Assembly: GCF_004421185.1 (NCBI RefSeq)
Contig: NZ_LXQB01000001.1
Span: forward strand, 1-55,227
From: Methylacidiphilum sp. Yel
Lineage (GTDB): Bacteria > Verrucomicrobiota > Verrucomicrobiia > Methylacidiphilales > Methylacidiphilaceae
Direction of reading: 5' to 3'
Length of the DNA: 55,227 nucleotides
The position numbers were made by a program, and so were the translations under genes. Within the stretch, counting starts at the first letter, position 1. Every line of letters starts with the position of its first letter. The notes beneath the pieces were generated by a model. The model ran no database searches and was not told the origin of the DNA. It saw only the letters and a program-made list of their open reading frames with translations. Positions 25,493 to 35,069 of the stretch are shown here, piece after piece.

Positions 25493-26575
25493 ATGAAATG
25501 GCAGTTGCATGCCCTTTCTCTAGAAATTAACGCTGGTAGGGAGTTGGATGAAGGGCAAGTTCAAGAAGCAGTAGCGTGGCTGTTGAATCCATCTATACCT
25601 GATTCAGAAAAAGAGCAGTTTTTGGTTTGCATGGCGCGTCGTGGGATGCGGCCCAAAGAATTGGTTGCCTTTGCTAGGGTCTTTTTAGAAAAGAGTCTTA
25701 GATTATCCTTTCAAAAGCAATGGGATAGTCTCCCCCTTTTTGATTGTTGTGGATCGGGAGGAGGGGGATTGTCGCTATTCAATGTTTCCACTGCTATGGT
25801 TTTTGTCCTGGCTTCTCTGGGAGTACCGGTAATCAAGCATGGGAATAAGGGGATAACAAAAATCTCAGGCAGTGCGGACGTTCTGGAAAAGCTGGGGATA
25901 GCCTATAGGCTTTCTCCAGATGGGGTAGATCGGTCAATGAGGGAGATAGGTTTTGCTTTTGTTTATGCGCCCGATTATCATCCTAGCTTTATGCAATTAG
26001 CTCCTTTAAGGAAGAAGCTGGGCGAAAAAAAGATACAGACCGTTTTCCATTTCCTTGGGCCATTAATGAATCCTGCTCGACCAATGGTACAGGTAGTCGG
26101 CGTGTTTAGAGAAGAGCATGTGGATCTTTTTGACGCGGCCCTTGAAGCTATGGGAATAGAACAGCGGGCCATCGTATACGGGCTAGATGAGCAATCGAAT
26201 CCTTTAGGAGAACTAGGTGTCGAAGGATTAGGGAAAGCCGCAGGCATAGCTTTAGAAGCAATACGGCCTTTGCTGAAAAAACATGCTCTCAAAAAGGGGT
26301 ATGCTTGTGGATCGATGGCCGAAGCACTGGTGCATTCTCCTCTAGAAAGTGCCCAAAAAATCGAAGCGATTTTCAGAGCAACCCTAAAAGGGTATGCCAG
26401 AGGACTGGTGGTAGCAAATTGTCTGGTAGGCCTCTTACAGTGGGGATGGAAAAGAAAAGTGGAAGATGCTCTAGAGGCTATTGAGGAAGCGATCGATTCA
26501 GGCAAAGTCTATAGAAAATTGCAAGAAGCAAGGCATTTTGCCCTTGTGTGGCAGAGAGCCTCTTCTTCTTCTTAA
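25493..26575 (+). CDS. Anthranilate phosphoribosyltransferase-like protein (TrpD/TrpD2 family)
   Basis: 360 aa of the glycosyltransferase family 3 / nucleoside phosphorylase class. It has FNVSTAMVFVLASLG, VIKHGNKG, SGSADVLEKLG and FLGPLMNPARP. Two TrpD signatures differ: the PRPP loop GTGGD is GSGGGG, and the anthranilate-binding segment normally reading IRTIFN is IQTVFH after a three-residue insertion. A DE pair survives in GLDEQSNPLGE. It is the last gene of the pyrimidine cluster, 6 bases after carA. It may be a TrpD2-like protein with another substrate rather than the tryptophan enzyme. Confidence 0.78.
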   Translation: MKWQLHALSLEINAGRELDEGQVQEAVAWLLNPSIPDSEKEQFLVCMARRGMRPKELVAFARVFLEKSLRLSFQKQWDSLPLFDCCGSGGGGLSLFNVSTAMVFVLASLGVPVIKHGNKGITKISGSADVLEKLGIAYRLSPDGVDRSMREIGFAFVYAPDYHPSFMQLAPLRKKLGEKKIQTVFHFLGPLMNPARPMVQVVGVFREEHVDLFDAALEAMGIEQRAIVYGLDEQSNPLGELGVEGLGKAAGIALEAIRPLLKKHALKKGYACGSMAEALVHSPLESAQKIEAIFRATLKGYARGLVVANCLVGLLQWGWKRKVEDALEAIEEAIDSGKVYRKLQEARHFALVWQRASSSS

Positions 26576-26685
26576 AATATTCAAAGAAGAAGGAGTGAAT
26601 TTTTTATCGAGAATCTTAAAAAAAGAGCCTATCTTTTCTTTTAGCTTGTGGCAAAGCCTCAGAATGTAAAACAGGAAGAACTCCG

Positions 26686-27870
26686 ATGAATTTTTTCCCC
26701 TTTGATTCTCAACGCTTGTCTAGGACGCTTTTTTCTTCCTATGCTTGCTTAGGGCGGCAGCAGAAAGGAAAGCTTGTTTTGGGCCTCTGCTTTTTTTTCT
26801 TTCTTAGTTCCGGATGGTCCCAAAACAAAATCCCTTATCGGGCCGAAGATGAACCCACGGTGCTTGTGGTGCAAAAGGTGATGCCTGCCGTAGTCAATAT
26901 CAGCTCAGAAAGAATCATACAGAAAAGAGTACAGGATCCTTTTGATCTTTTCTTTGGCAGGTATTATAGCTATAAGGAAAGAGTCAAGAGTTTGGGCTCT
27001 GGTGTTTTGGTCAGTGCCGAAGGCTACATCATTACCTGTGCGCATGTAGTGGAAAGGTCCATCGAGCGCAAAGTCCAAGTGACTCTAAACGAAAAAAAAT
27101 CCGCTGTGGAAGGCAAAGTGTTAATCATTGATCCTGCTGTGGATCTAGCTCTTTTAAAAATCGAATCTAAAACTGCCCTTCCTTTTCTTGATATTCAGAG
27201 TAGCTCCCCCACGCTGCTTGGTCAAACGGTTATCGTTCTGGGCAATCCAGTGGGCTATCAGAATAGTGTTTCCAAAGGAATCCTCAGCGCGATGGACCGG
27301 ACGATTGAAACCGATGAGGGTAGGATCGAGGGACTCCTACAAACGGATGCCGCGATCAATCCCGGCAATAGTGGCGGTCCGATTGTGGATATTTCAGGTA
27401 AGTTTGTGGGTATCAGTTCTGCTAAGTTTGCTGGAGAAGCGATAGAAGGGATAGGATTTGCTATTCCTGCTAAAAAAGTGAATATTTTTTATCAAGAGGC
27501 ATTGTCCGAAATAAAAAACGGAACCCCCTCTCAAAAAACAGTAACAATTGAGCAAATATTAGCTAAGAAATTTGGGTTGCATGTCCAAGAGATAAACAGG
27601 GAGTTAGCAGAAGCTTTCCATGTGCAGGAGGGAATGGGTTTGCTCATTTCTGATGTAGAACCCAATAGCCCTGCAGCCAAAGCGGGAATCAAATCTGGAA
27701 TGATCCTTCTAGCAATTGGCAACCGTAGAGTCGATGAATTGGAGTCCTATCCTATGCTGCTCAAGGATATTAAAAGTGGTGAAGGAGTATTAATGACTAT
27801 TATGGTGGTTCGGGAAAGCCAAGGGTTTTTCCTCAGTCAAACCTCTACGGTGCAAGTATTTTCTAGATAA
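26686..27870 (+). CDS. HtrA/DegP-type serine protease with one PDZ domain
   Basis: 394 aa; ATG preceded by AGGAAGAA. A hydrophobic export segment (KLVLGLCFFFFLSSGWS) lies about 30 residues in. The trypsin-like domain has the full triad: His120 in TCAHVV, Asp153 in DPAVDLALL and Ser229 in NPGNSGGP. A single PDZ domain follows (EGMGLLISDVEPNSPAAKAG), as in DegS. It should degrade or sense misfolded envelope proteins in the periplasm. It sits directly upstream of secA on the same strand. Confidence 0.93.
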   Translation: MNFFPFDSQRLSRTLFSSYACLGRQQKGKLVLGLCFFFFLSSGWSQNKIPYRAEDEPTVLVVQKVMPAVVNISSERIIQKRVQDPFDLFFGRYYSYKERVKSLGSGVLVSAEGYIITCAHVVERSIERKVQVTLNEKKSAVEGKVLIIDPAVDLALLKIESKTALPFLDIQSSSPTLLGQTVIVLGNPVGYQNSVSKGILSAMDRTIETDEGRIEGLLQTDAAINPGNSGGPIVDISGKFVGISSAKFAGEAIEGIGFAIPAKKVNIFYQEALSEIKNGTPSQKTVTIEQILAKKFGLHVQEINRELAEAFHVQEGMGLLISDVEPNSPAAKAGIKSGMILLAIGNRRVDELESYPMLLKDIKSGEGVLMTIMVVRESQGFFLSQTSTVQVFSR

Positions 27871-27986
27871 GATTTTTTGCTATTAGCTAACGAAGAGAAA
27901 AGCGTGTATTTTTTTCTAGATTATTTTACACATAAAATAAAAAAAGAGTTTTTTCTCTATTCAAGATTGGAATAGAAAGAAGTGAT

Positions 27987-30900
27987 ATGATAAAGCAATT
28001 GCTGCAAAAGGTATTTGGCTCAAAAAACGAAAGAGAGCTAAGTAGGCTTTGGCCTATTGTCCATAGAATCAACGAGCTAGAAAAGGATCTTTTTTCCCTT
28101 TCTGATGAGGCGCTGTCCAATAAGACTTTTGAATTTAAAAAACGGCTGAACGAAGGGGAAAGCCTTGATGATCTACTTCCCGAAGCTTTTGCTGTGGTAA
28201 AACATGTCTGCCGCAGGTTTAAGGAAAGCGGCAAAGTGATCATTGTTCGCGGTCATCCAGTGGTTTGGGACATGGTCCCTTTTGATGTCCAGCTTTTAGG
28301 GGGCATTGTCCTGCATATGGGCAAGATTGCTGAAATGGCCACCGGCGAAGGGAAAACTTTGGTTGCCACTCTGCCTGTTTATTTAAATGCATTGCTTGGT
28401 CAAGGGGTGCATGTGGTAACCGTCAATGATTATTTGGCAGCTAGAGACAGTGAATGGATGGGGGAGATTTATCGGTTTTTGAATCTAACGGTGGGCTGCC
28501 TCCAACAAGGACAGTCTTATGAGGAACGCAGAGCGCAGTACGCCTGTGATGTTACCTATGGGACCAACAGTGAGTTTGGCTTTGATTATCTTAGGGATAA
28601 CAGCATCGTGACGCAAAAAGAGGAGAAAGTTCAAAGAGGTCATTTTTATGCGATTATCGATGAAGTGGACAGTATCCTCATTGATGAAGCCCGTACGCCA
28701 TTGATCATTTCTGGTCCTGCCACCGTTGGAGCTACTCAGGAATATAGTCGCTACAAACCTCAAGTCAGCCGGCTTGTTCAGCAACAAGTGATCGAATGCG
28801 CACGCATGGCCGAGGACGTCCAAGGGTTGCTTAAGGATAAGGCAGCCAATAAAGAAAAAATCGGTCGACTTCTCTTCAAAATAAAGCTGGGTATGCCCAG
28901 GAATAAACAACTAATGAAATTCTTGGAAGACCCAGAGATTAGAAGGTATATGGATGATGCCGAGCTTTCTCTTTACCAGGATTCGCGTAGAACTGAGTTA
29001 TATGCCATAAAAGAAGAACTCCTTTTTTCTATTGATGAGAAAAACAACGAGGTAGACATCAGTGAAAGGGGAAGAAAGTTTTTAAATCCAACCGATCCCG
29101 ATTATTTTGCTCCTCCAGATCTAGCTGCTCTCTTCGATCAGTTAGACAAAAATCCTGGATTGGATATTCAGCAGAAAGAAAAAATTCGGTTACAAGCCCA
29201 ACAAAAATATGAAGAAGCAACCGAAAGGATCCATTGCGTTTCCCAGTTGCTAAGAGCCTACTGCCTGTATGAAAAGGATGTCCATTACGTGATTCAGGAC
29301 AATAAAGTTGTCATTGTCGATGAGTTTACAGGGAGGCTTATGCCTGGAAGACGATGGAGCGAGGGGTTGCATCAGGCCATAGAAGCCAAAGAAGGGGTGC
29401 AAATTGATCGAGAAACGCAGACCTTGGCGACCATAACCATACAAAATTATTTTAGGCTTTATAAGAAACTGGCTGGAATGACAGGCACCGCTGAGACAGA
29501 GGCCAATGAGTTTCATGATATATATAAGCTAGATGTGGTGGTTATTCCGACGAACAAACCCTGCCGTAGAATAGATTATGAAGATACCATTTTTAAGACG
29601 CGCCGGGCGAAGTACCAAAATATAGTCCAGAAGATAAAAGAACTGCATGCTAAGGGACAACCTGTGCTGGTAGGCACGATTTCCGTTGAAGCTTCCGAAC
29701 TGTTGAGTCGAATGCTAAAAAGAGAAAACATACCGCATAACGTTCTCAATGCCAAACATCATCAACAGGAAGCTGAAATTATTGCGCGTGCGGGCTTACG
29801 GGGAGCGGTGACGATTGCGACGAATATGGCAGGAAGAGGCACGGACATTAAGCTAGGTGAAGGGGTTGCGGAGCTGGGGGGACTCTATGTTTTGGGAACA
29901 GAAAGGCATGAGGCTAGGCGGATCGATCTCCAGTTGCGAGGTCGATGCGCCAGACAAGGGGATCCAGGGATCTCAAAATTTTATATTTCTCTAGAAGATG
30001 ATCTGATGCGGAATTTTGGGGATTCTAGGAAAATTGCTTCTCTTTTGACTAGTATGGGAATGAAGGAGGATGAGGAATTAGAGCATCCATGGCTGACTAA
30101 AGCAGTAGCGGCTGCTCAGAAAAGGGTAGAACAAAGAAATTACATGATTCGCAAACACACCCTGCAGTATGATGACGTGCTGAATCTGCAAAGAGAAGTG
30201 GTTTATGGGTACCGCAATGAAATCCTTGAAACGGATAATCCCCGAGAAGAAATTTTTTCAGCGGTTCAGGAAGTGATCGAAAAGGAGGTCAAAAACCGGA
30301 TTAGTAGTGGAGAGCGTCCAGATTTTGTGGGGCTTGCCCATTGGGTCAATCAGATGTTCCCGGTTGTGGTGAGGCCGGAAGAAATCGAAAAGTTGGGGAC
30401 TGAGAAAGAGCTAAGCGACTATCTTTTAGATAAGGTCAGGAAAGCTTATGAATTAAAGATTAAATTTGAGAAGAGTGATGAGTTGATTTCTCTGGAAAGA
30501 TACATTGTCCTTTCGGCTATTGACAAGCTGTGGCAGGAGCATCTCTACTCAATGGACGGCCTTCGAGGCAGCATTGGATTAAGAGCCTATGGGCAGAAAG
30601 ATCCTTTGATTGAATACAAACAGGAAGCTTATCTTCTTTTTGAGGATCTTATGGATCGAATCAAAAAAGAAATAGTCCATAATCTATTCAGATCGGCTTC
30701 TAGTGTTGTCGCTTTTGAACAATTTCTTTCTTCTTTAACGCGCAGCGAGCATACCGATCAGCTGCCGGCGGCAGTTTCTCCTGTTGCCCACGAAGAGGAA
30801 GAAGAGGGGGGAGAAGAAAAAAAGGCAGCGAAAGTAAGCTTGCCTATAAGAAGAGCTGGGCCAAAAATGGGAAGGAATGACCCCTGTCCATTGGATCCAA

Positions 30901-31007
30901 GGAAAAAATTTAAAAATTGTTGTGGTGCCCAAGGAGCCAAATGCTGTTTAAAGATAGCTATGGAATATCCCTATTCAGAAGAAGGGCATCGAGAGGCTAA
31001 GAAATGA
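27987..31007 (+). CDS. secA: Preprotein translocase ATPase SecA
   Basis: 1006 aa motor that drives preproteins through SecYEG. Walker A is ATGEGKTLVA; the DEAD-like box is YAIIDEVDSILIDEARTP; the second helicase domain has TNMAGRGTDIKLG and QLRGRCARQGDPG. An insertion of about 100 residues (roughly 260-370) interrupts the first nucleotide-binding domain, a feature I associate with Bacteroidetes/Verrucomicrobia SecA. The C-terminal SEC-C zinc motif is NDPCPLDPRKKFKNCCG, followed by an unusual further 26 residues with two more cysteines. Confidence 0.97.
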   Translation: MIKQLLQKVFGSKNERELSRLWPIVHRINELEKDLFSLSDEALSNKTFEFKKRLNEGESLDDLLPEAFAVVKHVCRRFKESGKVIIVRGHPVVWDMVPFDVQLLGGIVLHMGKIAEMATGEGKTLVATLPVYLNALLGQGVHVVTVNDYLAARDSEWMGEIYRFLNLTVGCLQQGQSYEERRAQYACDVTYGTNSEFGFDYLRDNSIVTQKEEKVQRGHFYAIIDEVDSILIDEARTPLIISGPATVGATQEYSRYKPQVSRLVQQQVIECARMAEDVQGLLKDKAANKEKIGRLLFKIKLGMPRNKQLMKFLEDPEIRRYMDDAELSLYQDSRRTELYAIKEELLFSIDEKNNEVDISERGRKFLNPTDPDYFAPPDLAALFDQLDKNPGLDIQQKEKIRLQAQQKYEEATERIHCVSQLLRAYCLYEKDVHYVIQDNKVVIVDEFTGRLMPGRRWSEGLHQAIEAKEGVQIDRETQTLATITIQNYFRLYKKLAGMTGTAETEANEFHDIYKLDVVVIPTNKPCRRIDYEDTIFKTRRAKYQNIVQKIKELHAKGQPVLVGTISVEASELLSRMLKRENIPHNVLNAKHHQQEAEIIARAGLRGAVTIATNMAGRGTDIKLGEGVAELGGLYVLGTERHEARRIDLQLRGRCARQGDPGISKFYISLEDDLMRNFGDSRKIASLLTSMGMKEDEELEHPWLTKAVAAAQKRVEQRNYMIRKHTLQYDDVLNLQREVVYGYRNEILETDNPREEIFSAVQEVIEKEVKNRISSGERPDFVGLAHWVNQMFPVVVRPEEIEKLGTEKELSDYLLDKVRKAYELKIKFEKSDELISLERYIVLSAIDKLWQEHLYSMDGLRGSIGLRAYGQKDPLIEYKQEAYLLFEDLMDRIKKEIVHNLFRSASSVVAFEQFLSSLTRSEHTDQLPAAVSPVAHEEEEEGGEEKKAAKVSLPIRRAGPKMGRNDPCPLDPRKKFKNCCGAQGAKCCLKIAMEYPYSEEGHREAKK

Positions 31008-31037
31008 GCTTCGATGAGCCCAGAATAGTTACTTTTG

Positions 31038-32276
31038 ATGAGAATTGAATTGATCAATACGGGGACGGAAATCCTATTGGGATATAAGCCCAATACGCAT
31101 CTAGAATTTCTAGCCAATCAACTCTTTTTCCTTGATAGAAAAATTGCTTTACAACAGACCGTGGGGGATGAGGAGGAGCTAAAAGAAGTGATTAAAACTT
31201 CTTTTGCTCGTTCCACCGTTACGATTGTTACAGGGGGCTTAGGACCAACATCGGATGATTTGACAAGGGAGGCAGCGGCAGCAGCCCTTAATCTTCCCTT
31301 GGTTTTTTATCCAGAAGTTTCGAAAAAGGTGCAATCCCTCTATGAAGCCCAAGGGATTCAAGCTCCTGAATGGGCAGTACAAAAACAGTCATTTTTCCCT
31401 GAAAACTCTCTTATTTTGGAAAATCCTTATGGTACGGCTTGTGGAGCTATCATTGAAAAAGAAGGCCATTACTTGATCTTGCTTCCAGGACCGCCAAGGG
31501 AACTCGAACCGATGTGGAAAAAAAGCGTCATTCCCTGGTGGAAAGCCCATTTTCATTCTGAAAAAACCACCCGATTAGTTTGCCGAATCATCGGAGTACC
31601 CGAATCGGTCATACAGGAAAAAATAGAATCGAAATTGAAGTTGGCGGGTATAGAGGAAATAGGGTATTGTGAAAGCCCCGGAGAAGTCTCTCTAAGATTG
31701 CTTTTCAAAGACCCCGATGCTATAGAGAAGATCGCTCAGCTTCTGATCGAAGCCTTCGGCGATGATTTGTATACTCTAGAAGACCAAACGCTCGAAGAGG
31801 TCGTTATTAAAAGTGCTGCGGCAAGGAATTTGAAAATTGCTACCGCTGAATCCTGCACGGGAGGCTTGATAAGCAACAGGCTTACCGACGTGCCTGGAAG
31901 CTCAGCCGTCTTTACCTATGGCTGGGTGACCTATTCGAACGAAGCGAAAATCTCTCAATTGAAAGTCAACAGCCATCTCTTTTCTTCGGTTGGTGCCGTT
32001 AGCAGGGAAGTCGCAGAAGCTATGGCATTGGGTGCTTTGGAAGCAAGTGGTGCAGATATATCCCTTGCTGTCACTGGCATTGCTGGACCTCAAGGTGGCA
32101 CTCCAGAAAAGCCTGTGGGGCTTGTTTGGTTGGCCATCGGGAGAAAAGGAAAACCGATAAAATCCTATGAACGATTTTTCCCTTCCGATAGACTAACTTT
32201 TAAACGACTTGTATCCCAATTTGGTATAGATCTATTAAGACGATCTATTCTCGACAAAAATTTGCCTAAATGTTAA
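31038..32276 (+). CDS. cinA: CinA family protein: MoCF-like domain plus NMN deamidase
   Basis: 412 aa from the ATG at 31038 (a TTG one codon earlier is in frame). The N-terminal domain is molybdopterin-binding-like (ELINTGTEILLG; VTGGLGPTSDDLTRE), associated with ADP-ribose pyrophosphatase activity in CinA. The C-terminal domain is the nicotinamide-nucleotide amidohydrolase (TAESCTGGLISNRLTDVPGS; SLAVTGIAGPQGG). It recycles NMN in the pyridine nucleotide cycle. Starts 30 bases after secA. Confidence 0.95.
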   Translation: MRIELINTGTEILLGYKPNTHLEFLANQLFFLDRKIALQQTVGDEEELKEVIKTSFARSTVTIVTGGLGPTSDDLTREAAAAALNLPLVFYPEVSKKVQSLYEAQGIQAPEWAVQKQSFFPENSLILENPYGTACGAIIEKEGHYLILLPGPPRELEPMWKKSVIPWWKAHFHSEKTTRLVCRIIGVPESVIQEKIESKLKLAGIEEIGYCESPGEVSLRLLFKDPDAIEKIAQLLIEAFGDDLYTLEDQTLEEVVIKSAAARNLKIATAESCTGGLISNRLTDVPGSSAVFTYGWVTYSNEAKISQLKVNSHLFSSVGAVSREVAEAMALGALEASGADISLAVTGIAGPQGGTPEKPVGLVWLAIGRKGKPIKSYERFFPSDRLTFKRLVSQFGIDLLRRSILDKNLPKC

Positions 32277-32322
32277 GAAAATTAAATGTTGCATTAATCT
32301 ATTTTTTGTTAATTTTATAACC

Positions 32323-32985
32323 GTGGCAGCTGTCATTCTAAATATTTTTCGGATACAATTTCCAGATGTAGCGAAAGCCGATCCCGATGGACTTGTCGCA
32401 GTGGGTGGGGATTTATCGATTTCTAGGCTGCTAGCGGGGTATCGTTCTGGTATATTTCCCTGGACCGATCGCCCATTGACCTGGTGGTCTCCTGATCCAA
32501 GAGCGATATTCGATATTGCTTCTTTTAAGCCTCCTAGACGCCTAGCACAAAAAATAAGGCAAGGGCAATTTCAATTTACTATCAACCAATGTTTTAGCGA
32601 GGTGATTCAAAATTGCGCAAAGCCAGCCCCTGGCAGAGAACATACCTGGATCAGCCCACGGTTTATAAAAGCCTATACCGATTTGCATCGCTATGGGTAT
32701 GCGCATAGTGTGGAAGTTTGGTACAAAGGGATGCTAGCGGGAGGCCTCTATGGCGTTTCGATTGGTGGGTTTTTTGCTGGAGAATCGATGTTCCATAGGG
32801 TGACTGATGCGTCGAAAGCGGCTCTAGCTTTCACCATTGCCCATCTAAGAGAAAGAGGTTTTGTGCTATTTGATACACAGGTTGCTACGCCGGTAACCCG
32901 ACTTATGGGTGCTGTGGATATTCCGCGTAGTGAGTATCTTCAAAGGCTTTCTCAAGCTTTAAAAGTTCCGACTAGCTTCGTCTAA
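32323..32985 (+). CDS. aat: Leucyl/phenylalanyl-tRNA-protein transferase
   Basis: 220 aa; GTG start. It transfers Leu or Phe from tRNA to N-terminal Arg/Lys of proteins, tagging them for ClpS/ClpAP. Signatures are DGLVAVGGDLS, YRSGIFPW with TWWSPDPRAIF, EVWYKGMLAGGLYGVSIGG and FAGESMFHR. Length is that of the family. Confidence 0.95.
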   Translation: MAAVILNIFRIQFPDVAKADPDGLVAVGGDLSISRLLAGYRSGIFPWTDRPLTWWSPDPRAIFDIASFKPPRRLAQKIRQGQFQFTINQCFSEVIQNCAKPAPGREHTWISPRFIKAYTDLHRYGYAHSVEVWYKGMLAGGLYGVSIGGFFAGESMFHRVTDASKAALAFTIAHLRERGFVLFDTQVATPVTRLMGAVDIPRSEYLQRLSQALKVPTSFV

Positions 32986-33049
32986 AAATCTAAAAATTTT
33001 AGGGAAAAACTTTTTCTTGTCATTGTCTCCAAAAAAGGCAAAAAGTCGA

Positions 33050-33772
33050 ATGTTTCGATTTTTTGACTTTCCTATGAATCAACATGCTAGAGATGGTTTT
33101 TTCTTCTTTTCTGGTGTCATTTGCAAAAGGATTTTAACTTTATCCTCTAAAATGCATATTCAGGGGCTAGAGAAAATCCCCTTGAGCGGGGGCTGTCTGC
33201 TTGTTTCTAATCATATCAGTCATTTTGATCCCATCATCTTAGGCATGAATTCTCCTCGGCCAATCGATTATGTAGCCGATGGGAAACTGTTCAATGATCT
33301 CGTTCTTTCTCAGATTTTGACGAACCTGAATGTCATTCCAGTAGATAGAGAGCGGATGGATCCGAAAGCCGCAAAGTCAATAGTCAGTCGACTCAAAGCG
33401 GGTCGATTGGTTGGATTATTCCCAGAAAGAGGGATCAGGCATGGTAAAAATTCCATTTTGCTGGGAGCGAAACTTTCGTTGAGCCCAGCCGTTCTTTGCC
33501 AATTGTCCCAGTGCCCAATCTTGCCTACGGTCATTGTCGGCTCTGATCTTCTTTATCAGCCAAAGACCTGGTTTTATAGACCAAGAATATTCGTAAAATT
33601 TGGCGAGCTGATTTATCCGGAAGCTTCGGAGAAAAGAGGGGAATTGACCAAAAGAATCCATGAGTATCTCCTTATGCTTTTTTGGCAGCTTGTAAAAGAG
33701 TATAATATCGATCCATTTGAATGGCCTTGCTCAGCTCAGCAAAGGTGGAAGGAAAAACCCCGCCGTTTTTGA
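33050..33772 (+). CDS. 1-Acyl-sn-glycerol-3-phosphate acyltransferase-like (PlsC family)
   Basis: 240 aa from the ATG at 33050; the frame reaches back to a TTG at 33017, with an AGGG at 33001 that is rather distant. The acyltransferase signature HX4D is in LLVSNHISHFDPIILG, and the second block is LFPERGIRHGKN (EG replaced by ER). It would acylate a lysophospholipid at the inner membrane; the exact acceptor is not visible. Confidence 0.86.
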   Translation: MFRFFDFPMNQHARDGFFFFSGVICKRILTLSSKMHIQGLEKIPLSGGCLLVSNHISHFDPIILGMNSPRPIDYVADGKLFNDLVLSQILTNLNVIPVDRERMDPKAAKSIVSRLKAGRLVGLFPERGIRHGKNSILLGAKLSLSPAVLCQLSQCPILPTVIVGSDLLYQPKTWFYRPRIFVKFGELIYPEASEKRGELTKRIHEYLLMLFWQLVKEYNIDPFEWPCSAQQRWKEKPRRF

Positions 33773-33921
33773 AAAAAGCAATTCTTTAAGGCTCTGATTT
33801 CTCTCCTATCTTCTTGTACTCTCTCTTTCTTTTATTTCCTCTAGCTATTGGAGATTCTCTTAGCGCTTGCATCGATGCTGGTCTTGGATGAAGCTCCAAG
33901 GCAAGAAGGCACTGTTTGTTG

Positions 33922-34674
33922 CTAAGAGTTAAGCAATGAAAGCGCCGTGTCGATCGCTGAGAGATGCGCCTGAACTCTTTTGACAATATCCCATTCGGAG
34001 GGGGTCTCGATGGTGTAGATTTTCTTGCAGCCTAATTGAAAATAAAAATAAATGGCTTCTGGATAGCCATTTTTTTCAAACCAACTTTTTTTGACGGGTC
34101 TAGAGAGGACCCCCCCATTGTGTTTCCGCCCTTCAATCTTTGGTCGGTTATCAATCGCACAGGTCTTCGAAACTTCCTCTAGGATCTTTTTGCCTAAGCA
34201 GAGGTTTGCGGGAGTTTCATAGAGATAGACCCCTTGCGCATCGTAGTCCTCATGTAAAATCAAAGCTAAATCAAAAGGGGCGCGATCTTCTAAGAAGCGC
34301 CGGATTTCTTTGATAGGGGATAGATCAACTTTGTGAAAAGCCCTGTTAAGATCGATTCCCTGCTCGTTTAGTCGACTGTTATGTTTCAGTCCCCAGGGAT
34401 TAATAAGAGGAATCACAGTAAATTGGTAATTGTAAGAAGCCGATGAAAGATTTTCCAACCATTCAATAAGAGCTAAAACACCAGCTGGTTCATCTCCATG
34501 GATGCCTGCAGAAAGATAGACATGTTTGGCAGAGGGGCTAGGTGCCGAAGAAAAAAGAGCTGTGATTGAGTAGTTGCTAACGGTAGCAAGGTGCTTTTTT
34601 TTCCAGCCCAGTTTCTTGCTTAGGCTTGTAATTTTTTTCTGAACCCACAGTGGATCATGAAACGGTACTGTCAT
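33922..34674 (-). CDS. M14 / succinylglutamate desuccinylase-type zinc hydrolase
   Basis: 250 aa. The zinc motif is LSAGIHGDEPAG (His59, Glu62), a second block is NPWGLKHNSRLNEQGIDLNR, and a later histidine is in ALILHEDYDAQG. This matches the AstE/aspartoacylase and short M14 carboxypeptidase group. No signal peptide, so cytoplasmic. Possible substrates are N-acyl amino acids or muropeptide fragments; the sequence does not decide. It faces plsC-like gene convergently. Confidence 0.82.
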   Translation of the reverse strand: MTVPFHDPLWVQKKITSLSKKLGWKKKHLATVSNYSITALFSSAPSPSAKHVYLSAGIHGDEPAGVLALIEWLENLSSASYNYQFTVIPLINPWGLKHNSRLNEQGIDLNRAFHKVDLSPIKEIRRFLEDRAPFDLALILHEDYDAQGVYLYETPANLCLGKKILEEVSKTCAIDNRPKIEGRKHNGGVLSRPVKKSWFEKNGYPEAIYFYFQLGCKKIYTIETPSEWDIVKRVQAHLSAIDTALSLLNS

Positions 34675-35069
34675 AACTAGAGAATATTTTGAAGAGCTAA
34701 CATCTTTAATAACAATTTTTTATTCAATTCGATAATCATTAAAATATATAATAGAAATGGAGTCTATGGATTTATAGCCAGACCTCAGAAGCTATTGGCT
34801 TTTTTTTAAGGAGGATAGCTCACCCTGTTTGCTGACCGAATGCGGCCGCCGCAAGCCCCTTGCTTCAGACATGGGGAGGTTCAGTAGTAATTGAGCTAGG
34901 TGGCTAAAAAACTGTGGCATCTATCTAGCTTACAGCTACTCCGAAATAGTGCTCTATTGTGCTCGAAGCACACACTTTCTATTTTTTTTTGTTATTTTAG
35001 CTTCCTTAGAGATACAATCAATTCGAAAACGAAAAAGACAGAGCATCCATTCCATCCTCTACCAAACCA
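34675..35069. other. Intergenic stretch holding a decayed IS200/IS605 right end
   Basis: 395 bases without a gene. The left part is AT-rich and may carry the promoter of the M14 peptidase gene. From about 34807 the base composition changes: a GC-rich segment ending in the hairpin described separately at 34856-34884. The remainder to mazG shows nothing recognisable. Confidence 0.5.
34856..34884 (+). mobile_element. Degenerate IS200/IS605-type right-end hairpin
   Basis: CCCC (34856-34859), a partly paired inner arm around CTTCAGA, then CATGGGG and AGGTTCAG. The tail CATGGGGAGGTTCAG is identical to that at 43368-43382. The preceding 50 bases are GC-rich compared with their surroundings. No tnpB coding remains nearby. 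It reads as a leftover right end, with the inner stem decayed. Confidence 0.6.
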
